NCBI GenBank assembly: GCA_003158415.1
Contig: PMJA01000180.1
Location: forward strand, 1 to 7,730
Origin: Methylobacter sp.
Lineage (GTDB): Bacteria > Pseudomonadota > Gammaproteobacteria > Methylococcales > Methylomonadaceae
Direction of reading: 5' to 3'
DNA: 7,730 nucleotides
The first letter of the stretch is position 1. Every line of letters starts with the position of its first letter. A model generated the notes under the pieces. That model had not been told where the DNA came from, ran no database searches, and saw only the letters and a list, made by a program, of their open reading frames with translations. The translations under genes were made by a program, and so were the position numbers. This document shows positions 1-6,678 of the stretch, one piece after another.

Positions 1-1
1 A

Positions 2-787
2 GGCAATATCGGACTTCAAATGTTTAGCAAATTGGGAGGTATTCCCTGGTTGCTTATACCTAGCCATGAAAAATGTTTAATATTTGGGATTGGTAGTGCC
101 CATGAAAAAGATTCTGAGGGAAATACCATAAAGTATACGGCGTATACTATTTGTATTGATACAAAAGGAAATTTTAATCGAGTACAGCCACTGTCAACAT
201 CTGTAAATAAAGACGAATACTTAATTAGTCTTAAAGAAGAACTGATCAAAATTATCTGTAACGAAAATAATAAACATGTCGAAGAATGTGTAATTCACGT
301 TCCTTATAAAGTTGATCGCCAAGAAATAGATACAATTAAAAAATCCGTTCAAGCGGTAACAGGGAATGTAAGCTTTCAAATTAAGGTAATAAAAATTAAC
401 ACAAAACACAAATTCTTTGGGTTCAGTAACCATAACACCAAAATCCCTTATGAAAGTTCTATGGTTCAGCTTTCCAATACAGAATATCTAATTTGGACGG
501 AAGGCTTGCAATACGGTAATTCAACAGTGAGTAGAAGAGTTTCAGAACCCATTCATGTCGAATTTTTGCATGGCTCTGAACACAATTATGATGATGATAA
601 AACTTATCTACAGGATATTATCAATCTTACTGGAGCAAATTGGCGTGGTTTTAATTCTAAAGCACAACCTGTTTCAATTTACTATCCATCATTGATCGCA
701 AAATTTATGAAGAGGTTCAGCGAATACGAAGCAGTAAATGATTTTTCAATATTATCCAGCAAATCATTTAACCCTTGGTTCTTATAG
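2..787 (+). CDS. Prokaryotic Argonaute, C-terminal PIWI domain (5' end outside the window)
   Basis: The frame is open from base 2 with no stop before the ATG at 20, and the residues before that ATG (GNIGLQ) run directly into the PIWI signature KLGGIPWLL, so the gene begins upstream of the window. About 261 C-terminal residues are present. They include the conserved late PIWI block NLTGANWRGFNSK...PVSIYYPSLIA and a hydrophobic C-terminus ending in PWFL; in Argonautes the terminal carboxylate helps bind the guide 5' end. The first catalytic Asp, expected in a 'GIDVS'-like strand, is Gly in FGIGSA (codon 92-94), and the third, expected after IH, is replaced in IHVPY (293-307), so slicing is unlikely. 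The SIR2 gene follows after 10 bases, which implies an operon. The family suggests guide-directed sensing of invader nucleic acid in the cytoplasm. Base composition is AT-rich, unlike priA. A short pAgo (MID-PIWI only) cannot be excluded without the missing N-terminus. Confidence 0.85.
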   Translation, partial: GNIGLQMFSKLGGIPWLLIPSHEKCLIFGIGSAHEKDSEGNTIKYTAYTICIDTKGNFNRVQPLSTSVNKDEYLISLKEELIKIICNENNKHVEECVIHVPYKVDRQEIDTIKKSVQAVTGNVSFQIKVIKINTKHKFFGFSNHNTKIPYESSMVQLSNTEYLIWTEGLQYGNSTVSRRVSEPIHVEFLHGSEHNYDDDKTYLQDIINLTGANWRGFNSKAQPVSIYYPSLIAKFMKRFSEYEAVNDFSILSSKSFNPWFL

Positions 788-797
788 GCGTTAAATT

Positions 798-1841
798 ATG
801 AATCCTGAATCCGTAATTTTTCTATTAGGAGCTGGTGCAAGTTGTGACGCTGGTATTCCAATGGCTATTAAAATGAGCCAACAGACTGAGGAGTTACTAG
901 GCAAAAAACTTGAACTTCGTGATTTATATTATTTTCTTAAAAGTTCAATTATGTATCAGCGTGGGCTTGAAGGTAATTTTGAAGACCCCGTAGGTATCGA
1001 AGATTTACTAGGCGTAATTGATGAGCTTAATCAAAAGCATAAAAACAAATTGTACCCTTTTGTAGGTGCCTGGAATACACATCTTACTAAAGTTGCTGGT
1101 TCAAAATTCAGGAATTTAGAAGAGCTTGATACATTAATTAGAAGTAATTTGATAGATTGGGTTAAACCAAAAAACTCTTACAAAGACGGTAGCTATTTAA
1201 ATGGGCTGGGTAATTTCAAAAAGCAATATGGATATGCTATTCGAGTCTTTACTTTGAACTATGACCTTTTATTAGAGCGGAATCTTCGACAATCAAATTA
1301 TAAAGTTGAAACAGGCTTTGACCCAATTGATTTAAAGTGGGAAGCTTCTCGTTTTGAGCGGAATGAGGCTGAGGATGTTGATTTTTATCTTTATAAAATG
1401 CATGGATCAATTGATTGGGAACGCGGTGAAACTGCCGAAGATTTTCTATATTGCCGAGAGGATTCATGTAAAAATCCCGAACTAATTTTTGGCGTAAATT
1501 ACAAACTAAATTCTGGCGATCCATACCTTTTTTATACTCATGAATTAAGAAAATATTCTCTTGAATCTTCAACGCGACTAATTTTTTCAGTTGGCTACAG
1601 TTTTAGTGATGGCTACATTAACAAGTTATTGAGTCAAGCAATCAAACGTGACAGCAAAAAACGGATTTTAAATATTGATCCCTCCGCAAAAAAGAATAAA
1701 GACAATATTTTACGCAAACTGGATATTCCGGCAGATTCTTTAATTTCATTGGATATGATGGGTAAAGAATTTTTTGAAACTCATCTGACTATGGAGTTAT
1801 GTATGAAAAATATTGGTTTAGAAAGTGATGTACCTTTTTAA
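798..1841 (+). CDS. SIR2-family NADase-like effector associated with Argonaute
   Basis: This 347-residue cytoplasmic protein has the hallmarks of the SIR2-like (SIR2_2) defence family. They are the N-terminal nucleotide-binding motif LLGAGASCDAGIP (residues 9-21), TLNYD (152-156, with Asn154 as the likely catalytic Asn), KMHGSIDW (200-207, with His202 as the likely catalytic His) and SVGYSFSDGYIN (264-275). Bacterial immune SIR2 proteins of this kind hydrolyse NAD+ rather than deacetylate proteins. No signal peptide or membrane segment is seen. At 347 residues it is little more than the SIR2 domain, leaving no room for the APAZ domain of SIR2-APAZ proteins paired with short Argonautes. The ATG lies 10 bases after the Argonaute stop, with only a weak TAGG ribosome site, which suggests translational coupling. 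Inferred role: Argonaute recognition of foreign nucleic acid triggers NAD+ depletion and abortive infection. AT-rich composition suggests horizontal acquisition. Confidence 0.85.
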   Translation: MNPESVIFLLGAGASCDAGIPMAIKMSQQTEELLGKKLELRDLYYFLKSSIMYQRGLEGNFEDPVGIEDLLGVIDELNQKHKNKLYPFVGAWNTHLTKVAGSKFRNLEELDTLIRSNLIDWVKPKNSYKDGSYLNGLGNFKKQYGYAIRVFTLNYDLLLERNLRQSNYKVETGFDPIDLKWEASRFERNEAEDVDFYLYKMHGSIDWERGETAEDFLYCREDSCKNPELIFGVNYKLNSGDPYLFYTHELRKYSLESSTRLIFSVGYSFSDGYINKLLSQAIKRDSKKRILNIDPSAKKNKDNILRKLDIPADSLISLDMMGKEFFETHLTMELCMKNIGLESDVPF

Positions 1842-1924
1842 CAAACCCAACATGATGCTTTGTTGATTCATTGAAAATCCCAATCCATGCGGCAGTTAGG
1901 ATTACAAGCAAGGCGTTACCAATA
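1842..1924. other. Junction between the AT-rich defence genes and the core gene priA
   Basis: This 83-base spacer separates the SIR2 stop codon from the chosen priA ATG. Base composition changes abruptly across it, from AT-rich to GC-richer. It holds a weak imperfect hairpin (AACAAA 1840-1845 with TTTGTT 1859-1864) but no T-tract, so no terminator can be claimed. No duplicated target site or integrase attachment site is evident. Confidence 0.4.
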
Positions 1925-4285
1925 ATGCCTAAGTTACTCTCTGGCGATAACCTGATTTTCAGAGTCGCCATCCCCGTCCCCGTTTATCGTTTATTTGATT
2001 ATCTGGCCCCCGAAAATTCCGGGTCGGATCACGTCAAGCCGGGGGTGCGCCTGGAAGTGCCGTTCGGGAAAGGTAAAAAAATAGGCTATCTGCTGGAAAT
2101 CGTAGGAGATAGCGCAGTGGATGCCTGCAAGTTAAAGCCGGTGATACGGATATTGGATCGGCAGCCGTTGTTATCGGCTAAAGATTTGCGGCTGTTGCTG
2201 TGGGCTGGTCGCTATTATCATCATCCGGTGGGCGAGGTGGTTAGCGCGGTTTTTCCGGCGGCGTTGCGGCAGGGTAAGTCAGTGGTTGTGCAAACGGAAA
2301 AACGTTATGCGCTGACGGATTTGGGCAGAACGATGTCTGGCGAGCAGTTGCAACGGACGCCCAAACAAAAAATCGTGCTGAAAAAGTTTCAAGACGGCCC
2401 AGCTAGTCTGTCGGAAGCCGAGCTTTCGGCGTGGAATGATAACTGGCGGCCTGCGGTAAAGCTGTTAATCGCCAGGCAATTGTTACAGATAGAATTGAGC
2501 GCTGCCGAGGGGCAGAGTCCTGAAGCGTTATCGAGCGTTGCGGAAACCAAGCGGCATTTGATCCCCCTCATCCCAGCCTTCTCCCTCAAGGGAGAAGGAG
2601 TTGATACTTGTGTAGATACCTATGCCCAGGGGGAGGAGGGTGGTAATACGCGACCCACTGTAATCAGTAATAACCCATTGCAATGCAATCCGCCTCAGCA
2701 ATCCGCGATCAATGCGGTCTGTGCCGGTCTCGGGCAGTTCGGAGTGTTTTTGCTGGAGGGCGTTACCGGCAGCGGCAAAACCGAAGTGTATTTGCAGATT
2801 ATTCAAACGGTGCTGGAACGGGGGCAGCAGGTTTTGGTGCTGGTGCCGGAAATCACGCTGACGCCGCAGCTTGAAGACCGATTTAGGCAGCGCTTTGCCG
2901 TCAGCATCGCCCTGTCGCATTCCAAGTTGACCGACAAGCAGCGGGCTGATGCCTGGCTCAACATGCAGCAAGGCCGATGTTCTATCTTGCTGGGTACGCG
3001 TTCGGCCTTGTTTACGCCGTTAAAAAATCCAGGGTTGATCATACTCGACGAAGAGCATGATGTCTCCTTCAAACAACAGGATGGCTTTCGTTTTTCCGCC
3101 AGAGATATTGCCGTGGTGCGCGGCAAACTGCTGCATATCCCGGTGTTATTAGGTTCCGCGACGCCGTCTTTGGAAAGCCTGCATAACGTCGATAAGCGCC
3201 GCTACCAGTTGCTACATCTGCCGGATCGGGCCGGCAACGCCATAGCCCCGGTGTTGCAGTTGCTGGACATCAGAAACAAACGCATGCAGGAAGGCTTGTC
3301 AGAAGCGCTGGTAGCGGAAATGCGCCTTACCCTGGCGAAGCATGAGCAGGTGTTGCTGTTCCTGAATCGGCGCGGTTTTGCGCCCACGCTGATTTGCCAC
3401 GGTTGCGGCTGGGTTGCGCGTTGCCTGCGTTGCGACGCCAATCTGGTGATTCATGTCGATGAACAGTGTCTGCGTTGCCATCATTGCGGCCAGGAACAGC
3501 GCCTGATTAAGCACTGTCCGGCTTGCAAAGTCGGCGACTTGACGCCCTTGGGCCTGGGCACCGAGCGGGTTGAAAAAGTTCTGGCCGAATTGTTCGCCGA
3601 TAAAGTGACGGTTCGTCTGGATCGCGATTCCACGCAACGCAAAGGTGCGCTGGAAAACTATTTGCAGCAAATTAACCGGGGCGAGGTGGACATTATTCTG
3701 GGTACGCAAATGCTGGCTAAAGGCCATCATTTTCCTAATGTGACCCTGGTTGCGATACTTGATGTGGACAGCGGCTTGTTCAGCATCGATTTTCATGCCG
3801 CCGAAAAGCTGGCGCAGATGATCGTACAGGTTTCAGGCCGCGCGGGACGCGCTGAAAAACCCGGCAAAGTCATTATGCAGACCCGGCAGCCGGAGCATCC
3901 GTTATTAACGACCTTAATCAGGGAGGGGTATCGCAGTTTTGCCAAAACCGCATTGGCTGAACGCAAGGCCGCGATGTTGCCGCCGTTTAGTTATCAGGCG
4001 TTGTTGCGCGTACAGGCCGGGGATGTTGATGCGCCGCCGCTGTTTTTTCAGGCGGTTGCCGGGTTGGTGCAGGAACTCAATGCTGGGCATACTCAGGTTT
4101 TGGGGCCGGTAGCCGCGCCGATGGCGAGGCGCGCCGGCCTTTACCGCTATCAATTGCTGTTTCAAAACACCCGGCGTCAGGAACTGCATCTGTTGCTGGA
4201 GGCATTAGTGCCGGAAATTGCCAAACTCAAGCAGGCAAAAAAAGTGCGCTGGACGCTGGATGTCGATCCGGTGGATTTGTATTGA
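1925..4285 (+). CDS. priA: Primosomal protein N' (replication restart DNA helicase PriA)
   Basis: PriA recognises stalled or repaired forks and reloads the replisome as a 3'-5' superfamily 2 helicase. Numbered from the ATG at 1925 (786 residues), it has the N-terminal 3'-end-binding region (FRVAIPVPVYRLFDYLAP), Walker A GVTGSGKT (279-286), Walker B DEEH (375-378), the GSATPS motif, two zinc clusters (Cys491, 494, 500, 503, 518, 521, 531, 534) and the late motif QVSGRAGR (635-642). Walker Lys285 and all eight zinc cysteines are exactly 55 residues later than in E. coli PriA (Lys230, Cys436-479), so the whole length excess lies before the helicase core, where a palindromic repeat is embedded (2563-2643). 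A TTG at 1871 would add 18 residues, but that extension lacks any ribosome site or family match, so the ATG is preferred, although its own ribosome site is weak. The helicase domain looks intact. Confidence 0.95.
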   Translation: MPKLLSGDNLIFRVAIPVPVYRLFDYLAPENSGSDHVKPGVRLEVPFGKGKKIGYLLEIVGDSAVDACKLKPVIRILDRQPLLSAKDLRLLLWAGRYYHHPVGEVVSAVFPAALRQGKSVVVQTEKRYALTDLGRTMSGEQLQRTPKQKIVLKKFQDGPASLSEAELSAWNDNWRPAVKLLIARQLLQIELSAAEGQSPEALSSVAETKRHLIPLIPAFSLKGEGVDTCVDTYAQGEEGGNTRPTVISNNPLQCNPPQQSAINAVCAGLGQFGVFLLEGVTGSGKTEVYLQIIQTVLERGQQVLVLVPEITLTPQLEDRFRQRFAVSIALSHSKLTDKQRADAWLNMQQGRCSILLGTRSALFTPLKNPGLIILDEEHDVSFKQQDGFRFSARDIAVVRGKLLHIPVLLGSATPSLESLHNVDKRRYQLLHLPDRAGNAIAPVLQLLDIRNKRMQEGLSEALVAEMRLTLAKHEQVLLFLNRRGFAPTLICHGCGWVARCLRCDANLVIHVDEQCLRCHHCGQEQRLIKHCPACKVGDLTPLGLGTERVEKVLAELFADKVTVRLDRDSTQRKGALENYLQQINRGEVDIILGTQMLAKGHHFPNVTLVAILDVDSGLFSIDFHAAEKLAQMIVQVSGRAGRAEKPGKVIMQTRQPEHPLLTTLIREGYRSFAKTALAERKAAMLPPFSYQALLRVQAGDVDAPPLFFQAVAGLVQELNAGHTQVLGPVAAPMARRAGLYRYQLLFQNTRRQELHLLLEALVPEIAKLKQAKKVRWTLDVDPVDLY
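2563..2643. repeat. Palindromic repeat-like element inserted in frame inside priA
   Basis: The core is a perfect 9-bp inverted repeat, CCTTCTCCC (2577-2585) and GGGAGAAGG (2590-2598), around a TCAA loop. It is flanked by a C-rich left arm (CCCCCTCATCCC, 2563-2574) and a G-rich right arm (GGGGGAGGAGGG, 2629-2640) that pair imperfectly. The composition and layout resemble dispersed intergenic palindromes of proteobacteria, not helicase coding sequence. It encodes about residues 213-240 of PriA without a stop, placing a low-complexity stretch (SLKGEG...YAQGEEGGN) in the linker before the helicase core. Its identity as a mobile or dispersed repeat is inferred; only one copy is visible in this window. 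Confidence 0.6.
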
Positions 4286-4428
4286 TAGGGCTGGGGTTAG
4301 GTTAAAAATATTCAGTTACGTTAAACAACGCCCTATGTACGTCATCGCACAGAAGAATTTTTGATTATCATCTACCATTAGAACCAGGGGTTAACCACAC
4401 AAAAACTTGAAACAACCTGGAGAATAAA
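4286..4428. promoter_or_regulatory. Leader region of the Spy-like gene
   Basis: This 143-base gap separates priA from the Spy-like gene and probably carries the latter's promoter. I could not find a convincing -35/-10 pair or a priA terminator. A good ribosome site, GGAG at 4419-4422, sits six bases before the ATG at 4429. Confidence 0.35.
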
Positions 4429-4905
4429 ATGAAACAAAATGCTAATTGTTACACTAATGCAGGCCTACGCCTAATGACGGCGGCGGCATTTATCATCAGT
4501 CTTGGCCTTGCGCCGGGATTAGTATTTGCCGCCGATAAACATCAAGAGGTTCGCGTTGAAGTTCGCATCAAGGACATGCACGACAAACTCAAAATCACTG
4601 CTGCACAGGAAGAGCAATGGGCCAAGGTCGAACTGGCGATGCGCGAGGATGCAAGCGTTATGGATGCACTTACGCAGATCAGAGCCGATCACGCCAAGGA
4701 CATGACGGCTATCGACGATCTTAAATCCTACGGCGATATCACCGCAGCTCACGCGGATGGGATCAAGAAACTGACCCCGCTGTTTGCCGTGCTGTATGAC
4801 AGTATGTCAGACACACAGAAAAAAGAAGCGGACGCCTTGTTTCGCCATGGTGAGCATGAGCATGGCGGTCATAAGCATGGTCAAAAAAAATCGGATGACA
4901 AATAA
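4429..4905 (+). CDS. Spy/CpxP-like periplasmic protein (LTXXQ family) with His-rich tail
   Basis: This 158-residue exported protein has an N-terminal signal peptide: a basic start, a hydrophobic stretch at about 15-33, and likely cleavage near LVFAA (31-35). The mature part is charged and predicted helical, with two motifs of the LTXXQ kind, LKITAAQEEQW (54-64) and MSDTQKKEAD (126-135). These are typical of the Spy/CpxP superfamily of periplasmic chaperones and metal or envelope-stress proteins. The C-terminus carries a histidine cluster, HGEHEHGGHKHG (140-151), which suggests binding of metal ions such as Cu, Ni or Zn; this is an inference. GGAG six bases upstream supports the start. A second small secreted His-rich protein follows on the same strand, so the two may be co-transcribed. 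The exact function is unknown. Confidence 0.85.
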   Translation: MKQNANCYTNAGLRLMTAAAFIISLGLAPGLVFAADKHQEVRVEVRIKDMHDKLKITAAQEEQWAKVELAMREDASVMDALTQIRADHAKDMTAIDDLKSYGDITAAHADGIKKLTPLFAVLYDSMSDTQKKEADALFRHGEHEHGGHKHGQKKSDDK

Positions 4906-4974
4906 TCATGAAAATTTTTATGCCTGCTTCAGACACTCCTCGCGGGGCTTCTTCAGCGCCGCAAACATCCTTGA

Positions 4975-4982
4975 AAAGGAAG
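4975..4982 (+). promoter_or_regulatory. Ribosome binding site that fixes the start of the Gly/His-rich protein
   Basis: AAAGGAAG lies just before the ATG at 4989, with eight bases between the GGA core and the start codon. It favours 4989 over the in-frame ATG at 4908, which has no comparable site and would put 27 polar residues ahead of an otherwise standard signal peptide. Confidence 0.6.
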
Positions 4983-4988
4983 TTCATT

Positions 4989-5312
4989 ATGAAAACAGTA
5001 ATTCAGCGTCCAAGATATCTTAAGTCAACTGCGTGCAAGGTCGTAACTGCGCTCGCCTTTACTCTAGCGATAGGCGTATTTTCTATATCCCCGGCGTTTG
5101 CTGACCATGGGCGGGGTGGGGGTGGGCATGAGGGTGGTCATGGGCATGATGATCATGACCATGGCGGATGGCACGGCGGTCACGGCGGTTATGGATACGG
5201 CGGCAACGGCTATGGTTATGCGCAACCGGTTTATGTTCCACCGCCGGTTTATGTTGTACCTCCGCAATCGCCAGGCATCAATATAGTTGTACCGCTTAAT
5301 TTACGCTTTTAG
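4989..5312 (+). CDS. Small secreted Gly/His-rich protein with Tyr/Pro-rich C-terminus
   Basis: From the ATG at 4989 the product is 107 residues. It has a signal peptide with a basic N-terminus, a hydrophobic core at about 18-33 and probable cleavage after SPAFA (34-38). The mature protein is low complexity: a Gly/His/Asp segment (39-66, including HGHDDHDHGGWHGGHGG), a Gly/Tyr segment (67-78), a VYVPPPVYVVPP stretch (81-92) and a short hydrophobic end (PGINIVVPLNLRF). I do not recognise a named family. The His/Asp-rich part could bind metal, and the Tyr/Pro part resembles surface or envelope-associated small proteins; both are inferences. An alternative start at 4908, two bases after the Spy-like stop, would give 134 residues. 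The gene lies 83 bases behind the Spy-like gene and is closed by a terminator hairpin, so the two probably share a transcript. Confidence 0.7.
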   Translation: MKTVIQRPRYLKSTACKVVTALAFTLAIGVFSISPAFADHGRGGGGHEGGHGHDDHDHGGWHGGHGGYGYGGNGYGYAQPVYVPPPVYVVPPQSPGINIVVPLNLRF

Positions 5313-5319
5313 CCTTTTG

Positions 5320-5351
5320 GGCTACCAATTTAAGGTGGTAGCCGCCTTTTT
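5320..5351 (+). terminator. Rho-independent terminator after the secreted His-rich pair
   Basis: GGCTACCA (5320-5327) and TGGTAGCC (5336-5343) form a perfect 8-bp stem with an 8-base loop, followed by GCC and five T residues (5347-5351). It begins seven bases after the preceding stop codon. The hairpin overlaps the end of the - strand iron-sulfur remnant. Confidence 0.75.
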
Positions 5352-5501
5352 GAGCAACATTTTAATTTCAGGTACACACGAGCCGCAATGAGTCCCCGCT
5401 TTAAGACAAGCGCCCACCTCCTGATGGGTTTTTAGTCCTTTTTCCTCGATCATCGTCCGTATGGTTTTTTCGCCGACGTTAAAGCCGGCGCAAACAATCA
5501 T
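5322..5501 (-). pseudogene. Remnant of a BFD-like [2Fe-2S] domain, probably the nitrate reductase (NasA) C-terminus
   Basis: On the - strand a 59-residue frame starts at the ATG at 5501-5499 and ends at TAG 5324-5322. It reads MIVCAGFNVGEKTI...ACLKAGTHCGSCVPEIKMLL. This is the pattern of the BFD-like [2Fe-2S] domain at the C-terminus of assimilatory nitrate reductase and in Bfd or NirB. The expected first pair C-x-C is C-A-G here: the second cysteine is glycine, so only three of four ligands remain. The same frame continues upstream as GLTWRSVADVG before a TGA (5546-5544), as if it once belonged to a longer protein, and there is no clear ribosome site. It lies directly behind the mutarotase gene on the same strand. 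Most likely a truncated, decaying 3' end of nasA; a small stand-alone ferredoxin-like protein is the alternative. Confidence 0.6.
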
Positions 5502-5527
5502 GCCGACATCAGCAACGCTGCGCCATG

Positions 5528-6433
5528 TCAGTCCCGTATAATTTCAAAGTTGGTAAGCAATCGGCATGTGCTATCCGGCGGCAGTTCTACTAGATTCCCG
5601 GCTATATTCCCGGTCTCGACGCAAATAAAACGCCGGAAATCTCCATCGTCCAGATCCGGCAGTATCGCCGATTTTTTTGTCCACGGATTCCACACCACGG
5701 CGTTTTTACTGCCGACGGCGGTGATTTTGATCCGGCGCTTAAAAGCGGCATCGACGACAATCAACTCGTTTTTCACATCCGTGTAGATACGATCCACTTC
5801 TTCCCATACCGTCAGTACACCGGCCTGGCGTTTTTGCCTGTCATCATCCAATTTATCGGCATACACCGCGCCCTCCAGACCTAAAATACGCACCTGTCCG
5901 ATATTCCCGATCCGTAAATACGTGTGGAACGCTTGGGTAATCGAAAAGCTTTTCTCACCGGTATTGCGGGTAATCAACTCCAGGGTGAGGGTGTCGCCGA
6001 CGGAAATCTCAAGCTCCAGGGCAAACGCCTGTTGCCAGCAATGGTCGTTGTGGGCGTTTTCCGGGAATCTTAACCTTACCTTAGTTTCAAACGCTGTCGT
6101 CACTTCTGTTCCCGCCACCGTCCACAGAGCGTTGCGTACAAAACCGTGGCTGGGCCGATCCAGGCCCACGGCATTGTCTCCAAACCAGGGCCAGCAGATG
6201 GGGATGCCGCCCCTGATGGCTTTGCCGACATCGTAATACGACGTTGAGCTGAGAAACAGCAGGTCTTCATCTTCTCCAGTCGGCCGGAACGACAGCACCT
6301 GGGCCGCATAAACACTAATCAACGCCGTAGCGCTGCGATTGCGGACTTGGATGAAAGGGAAGCCGCCATTGCCCTTTACGAACTTGAGTTGACCTTCAAT
6401 TCCAAAGTCGCTGTTTAATTGTTCTATATCCAT
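5528..6433 (-). CDS. D-hexose-6-phosphate mutarotase (YeaD-type aldose 1-epimerase family)
   Basis: This 301-residue cytoplasmic protein interconverts the alpha and beta anomers of hexose 6-phosphates such as glucose 6-phosphate, supporting sugar phosphate metabolism. Family landmarks seen are AQVLSFRPTGEDEDLLFLS (44-62), the highly conserved GKAIRGGIPICWPWFG (70-85), PSHGFVRN (94-101), AFHTYLRIGNI (168-178), VVWNPW (246-251) and FICVETGN (269-276). His96 and His170 match the conserved histidines, and Glu273 matches the catalytic base. The length is normal for the family and the gene looks complete. The ATG at 6433-6431 is preceded by AGGT (complement of 6441-6444), seven bases away. No same-strand partner survives next to it apart from the iron-sulfur remnant starting 27 bases after its stop codon. 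Confidence 0.93.
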   Translation of the reverse strand: MDIEQLNSDFGIEGQLKFVKGNGGFPFIQVRNRSATALISVYAAQVLSFRPTGEDEDLLFLSSTSYYDVGKAIRGGIPICWPWFGDNAVGLDRPSHGFVRNALWTVAGTEVTTAFETKVRLRFPENAHNDHCWQQAFALELEISVGDTLTLELITRNTGEKSFSITQAFHTYLRIGNIGQVRILGLEGAVYADKLDDDRQKRQAGVLTVWEEVDRIYTDVKNELIVVDAAFKRRIKITAVGSKNAVVWNPWTKKSAILPDLDDGDFRRFICVETGNIAGNLVELPPDSTCRLLTNFEIIRD

Positions 6434-6612
6434 GCTATTTACCTAGGGAATCGAACCTAATAATTAAGCAAAAATAATGCCATGTAGCTTGGCTCGAGCA
6501 GGGCTAGCCAGCGCCGACACGTTATTACAGGCAAAAATCAAGTGGGGTAGCTTTTCCGGAATTGAGGTGCAATTAAGCGCTTGAAGCAGGCCATTTAAGT
6601 GCAGATTTGATG

Positions 6613-6637
6613 TGTTTGCTCCAAATTGGAGCAAACA
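6613..6637. repeat. Perfect 25-bp palindrome (12-bp arms)
   Basis: TGTTTGCTCCAA (6613-6624) and TTGGAGCAAACA (6626-6637) are exact reverse complements around a single A. No T-tract follows, so it does not look like a terminator. With a one-base centre it could be the operator of a dimeric repressor or a cruciform-forming site. It is not tied to a neighbouring gene by position. Confidence 0.75.
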
Positions 6638-6663
6638 AGGAATCAGCCTTAAGGCAGTCATTT

Positions 6664-6671
6664 AAAGGAGG
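6664..6671 (+). promoter_or_regulatory. Strong Shine-Dalgarno sequence before tiny reading frames
   Basis: AAAGGAGG is close to the ideal anti-16S complement. It is followed by ATG at 6675 (3 bases away) and ATG at 6679 (7 bases away, the normal spacing). No long reading frame follows either one, so the site either serves a very small peptide or is the remnant start of a lost gene. Confidence 0.5.
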
Positions 6672-6678
6672 CGTATGA

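Noticed and set aside
1840..1864. AACAAA/TTTGTT hairpin as a terminator of the defence genes
   Set aside because: The stem is only 6 bp of mostly A-T pairs with a 13-base loop and no T-tract.
1871..1924. TTG start for priA, adding 18 residues
   Set aside because: No ribosome site is seen, and PriA homologues begin close to the FRVAIPVP strand; positions counted from 1925 match E. coli motifs with one constant offset.
4908..4988. Upstream ATG start for the Gly/His-rich protein
   Set aside because: It adds a polar 27-residue leader ahead of a good signal peptide, and the better ribosome site serves the ATG at 4989.
6446..6457. GGGAATCGAACC, which on the - strand reads GGTTCGATTCCC like a tRNA T-arm
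   Set aside because: The stem pairing around the loop is poor, and no acceptor, anticodon or D arm can be found nearby; it may at most be a chance match or a tRNA 3' fragment.
6464..6661. 65-codon - strand frame as a gene
   Set aside because: It has no ribosome site or recognisable domain, and it runs straight through the 25-bp palindrome.
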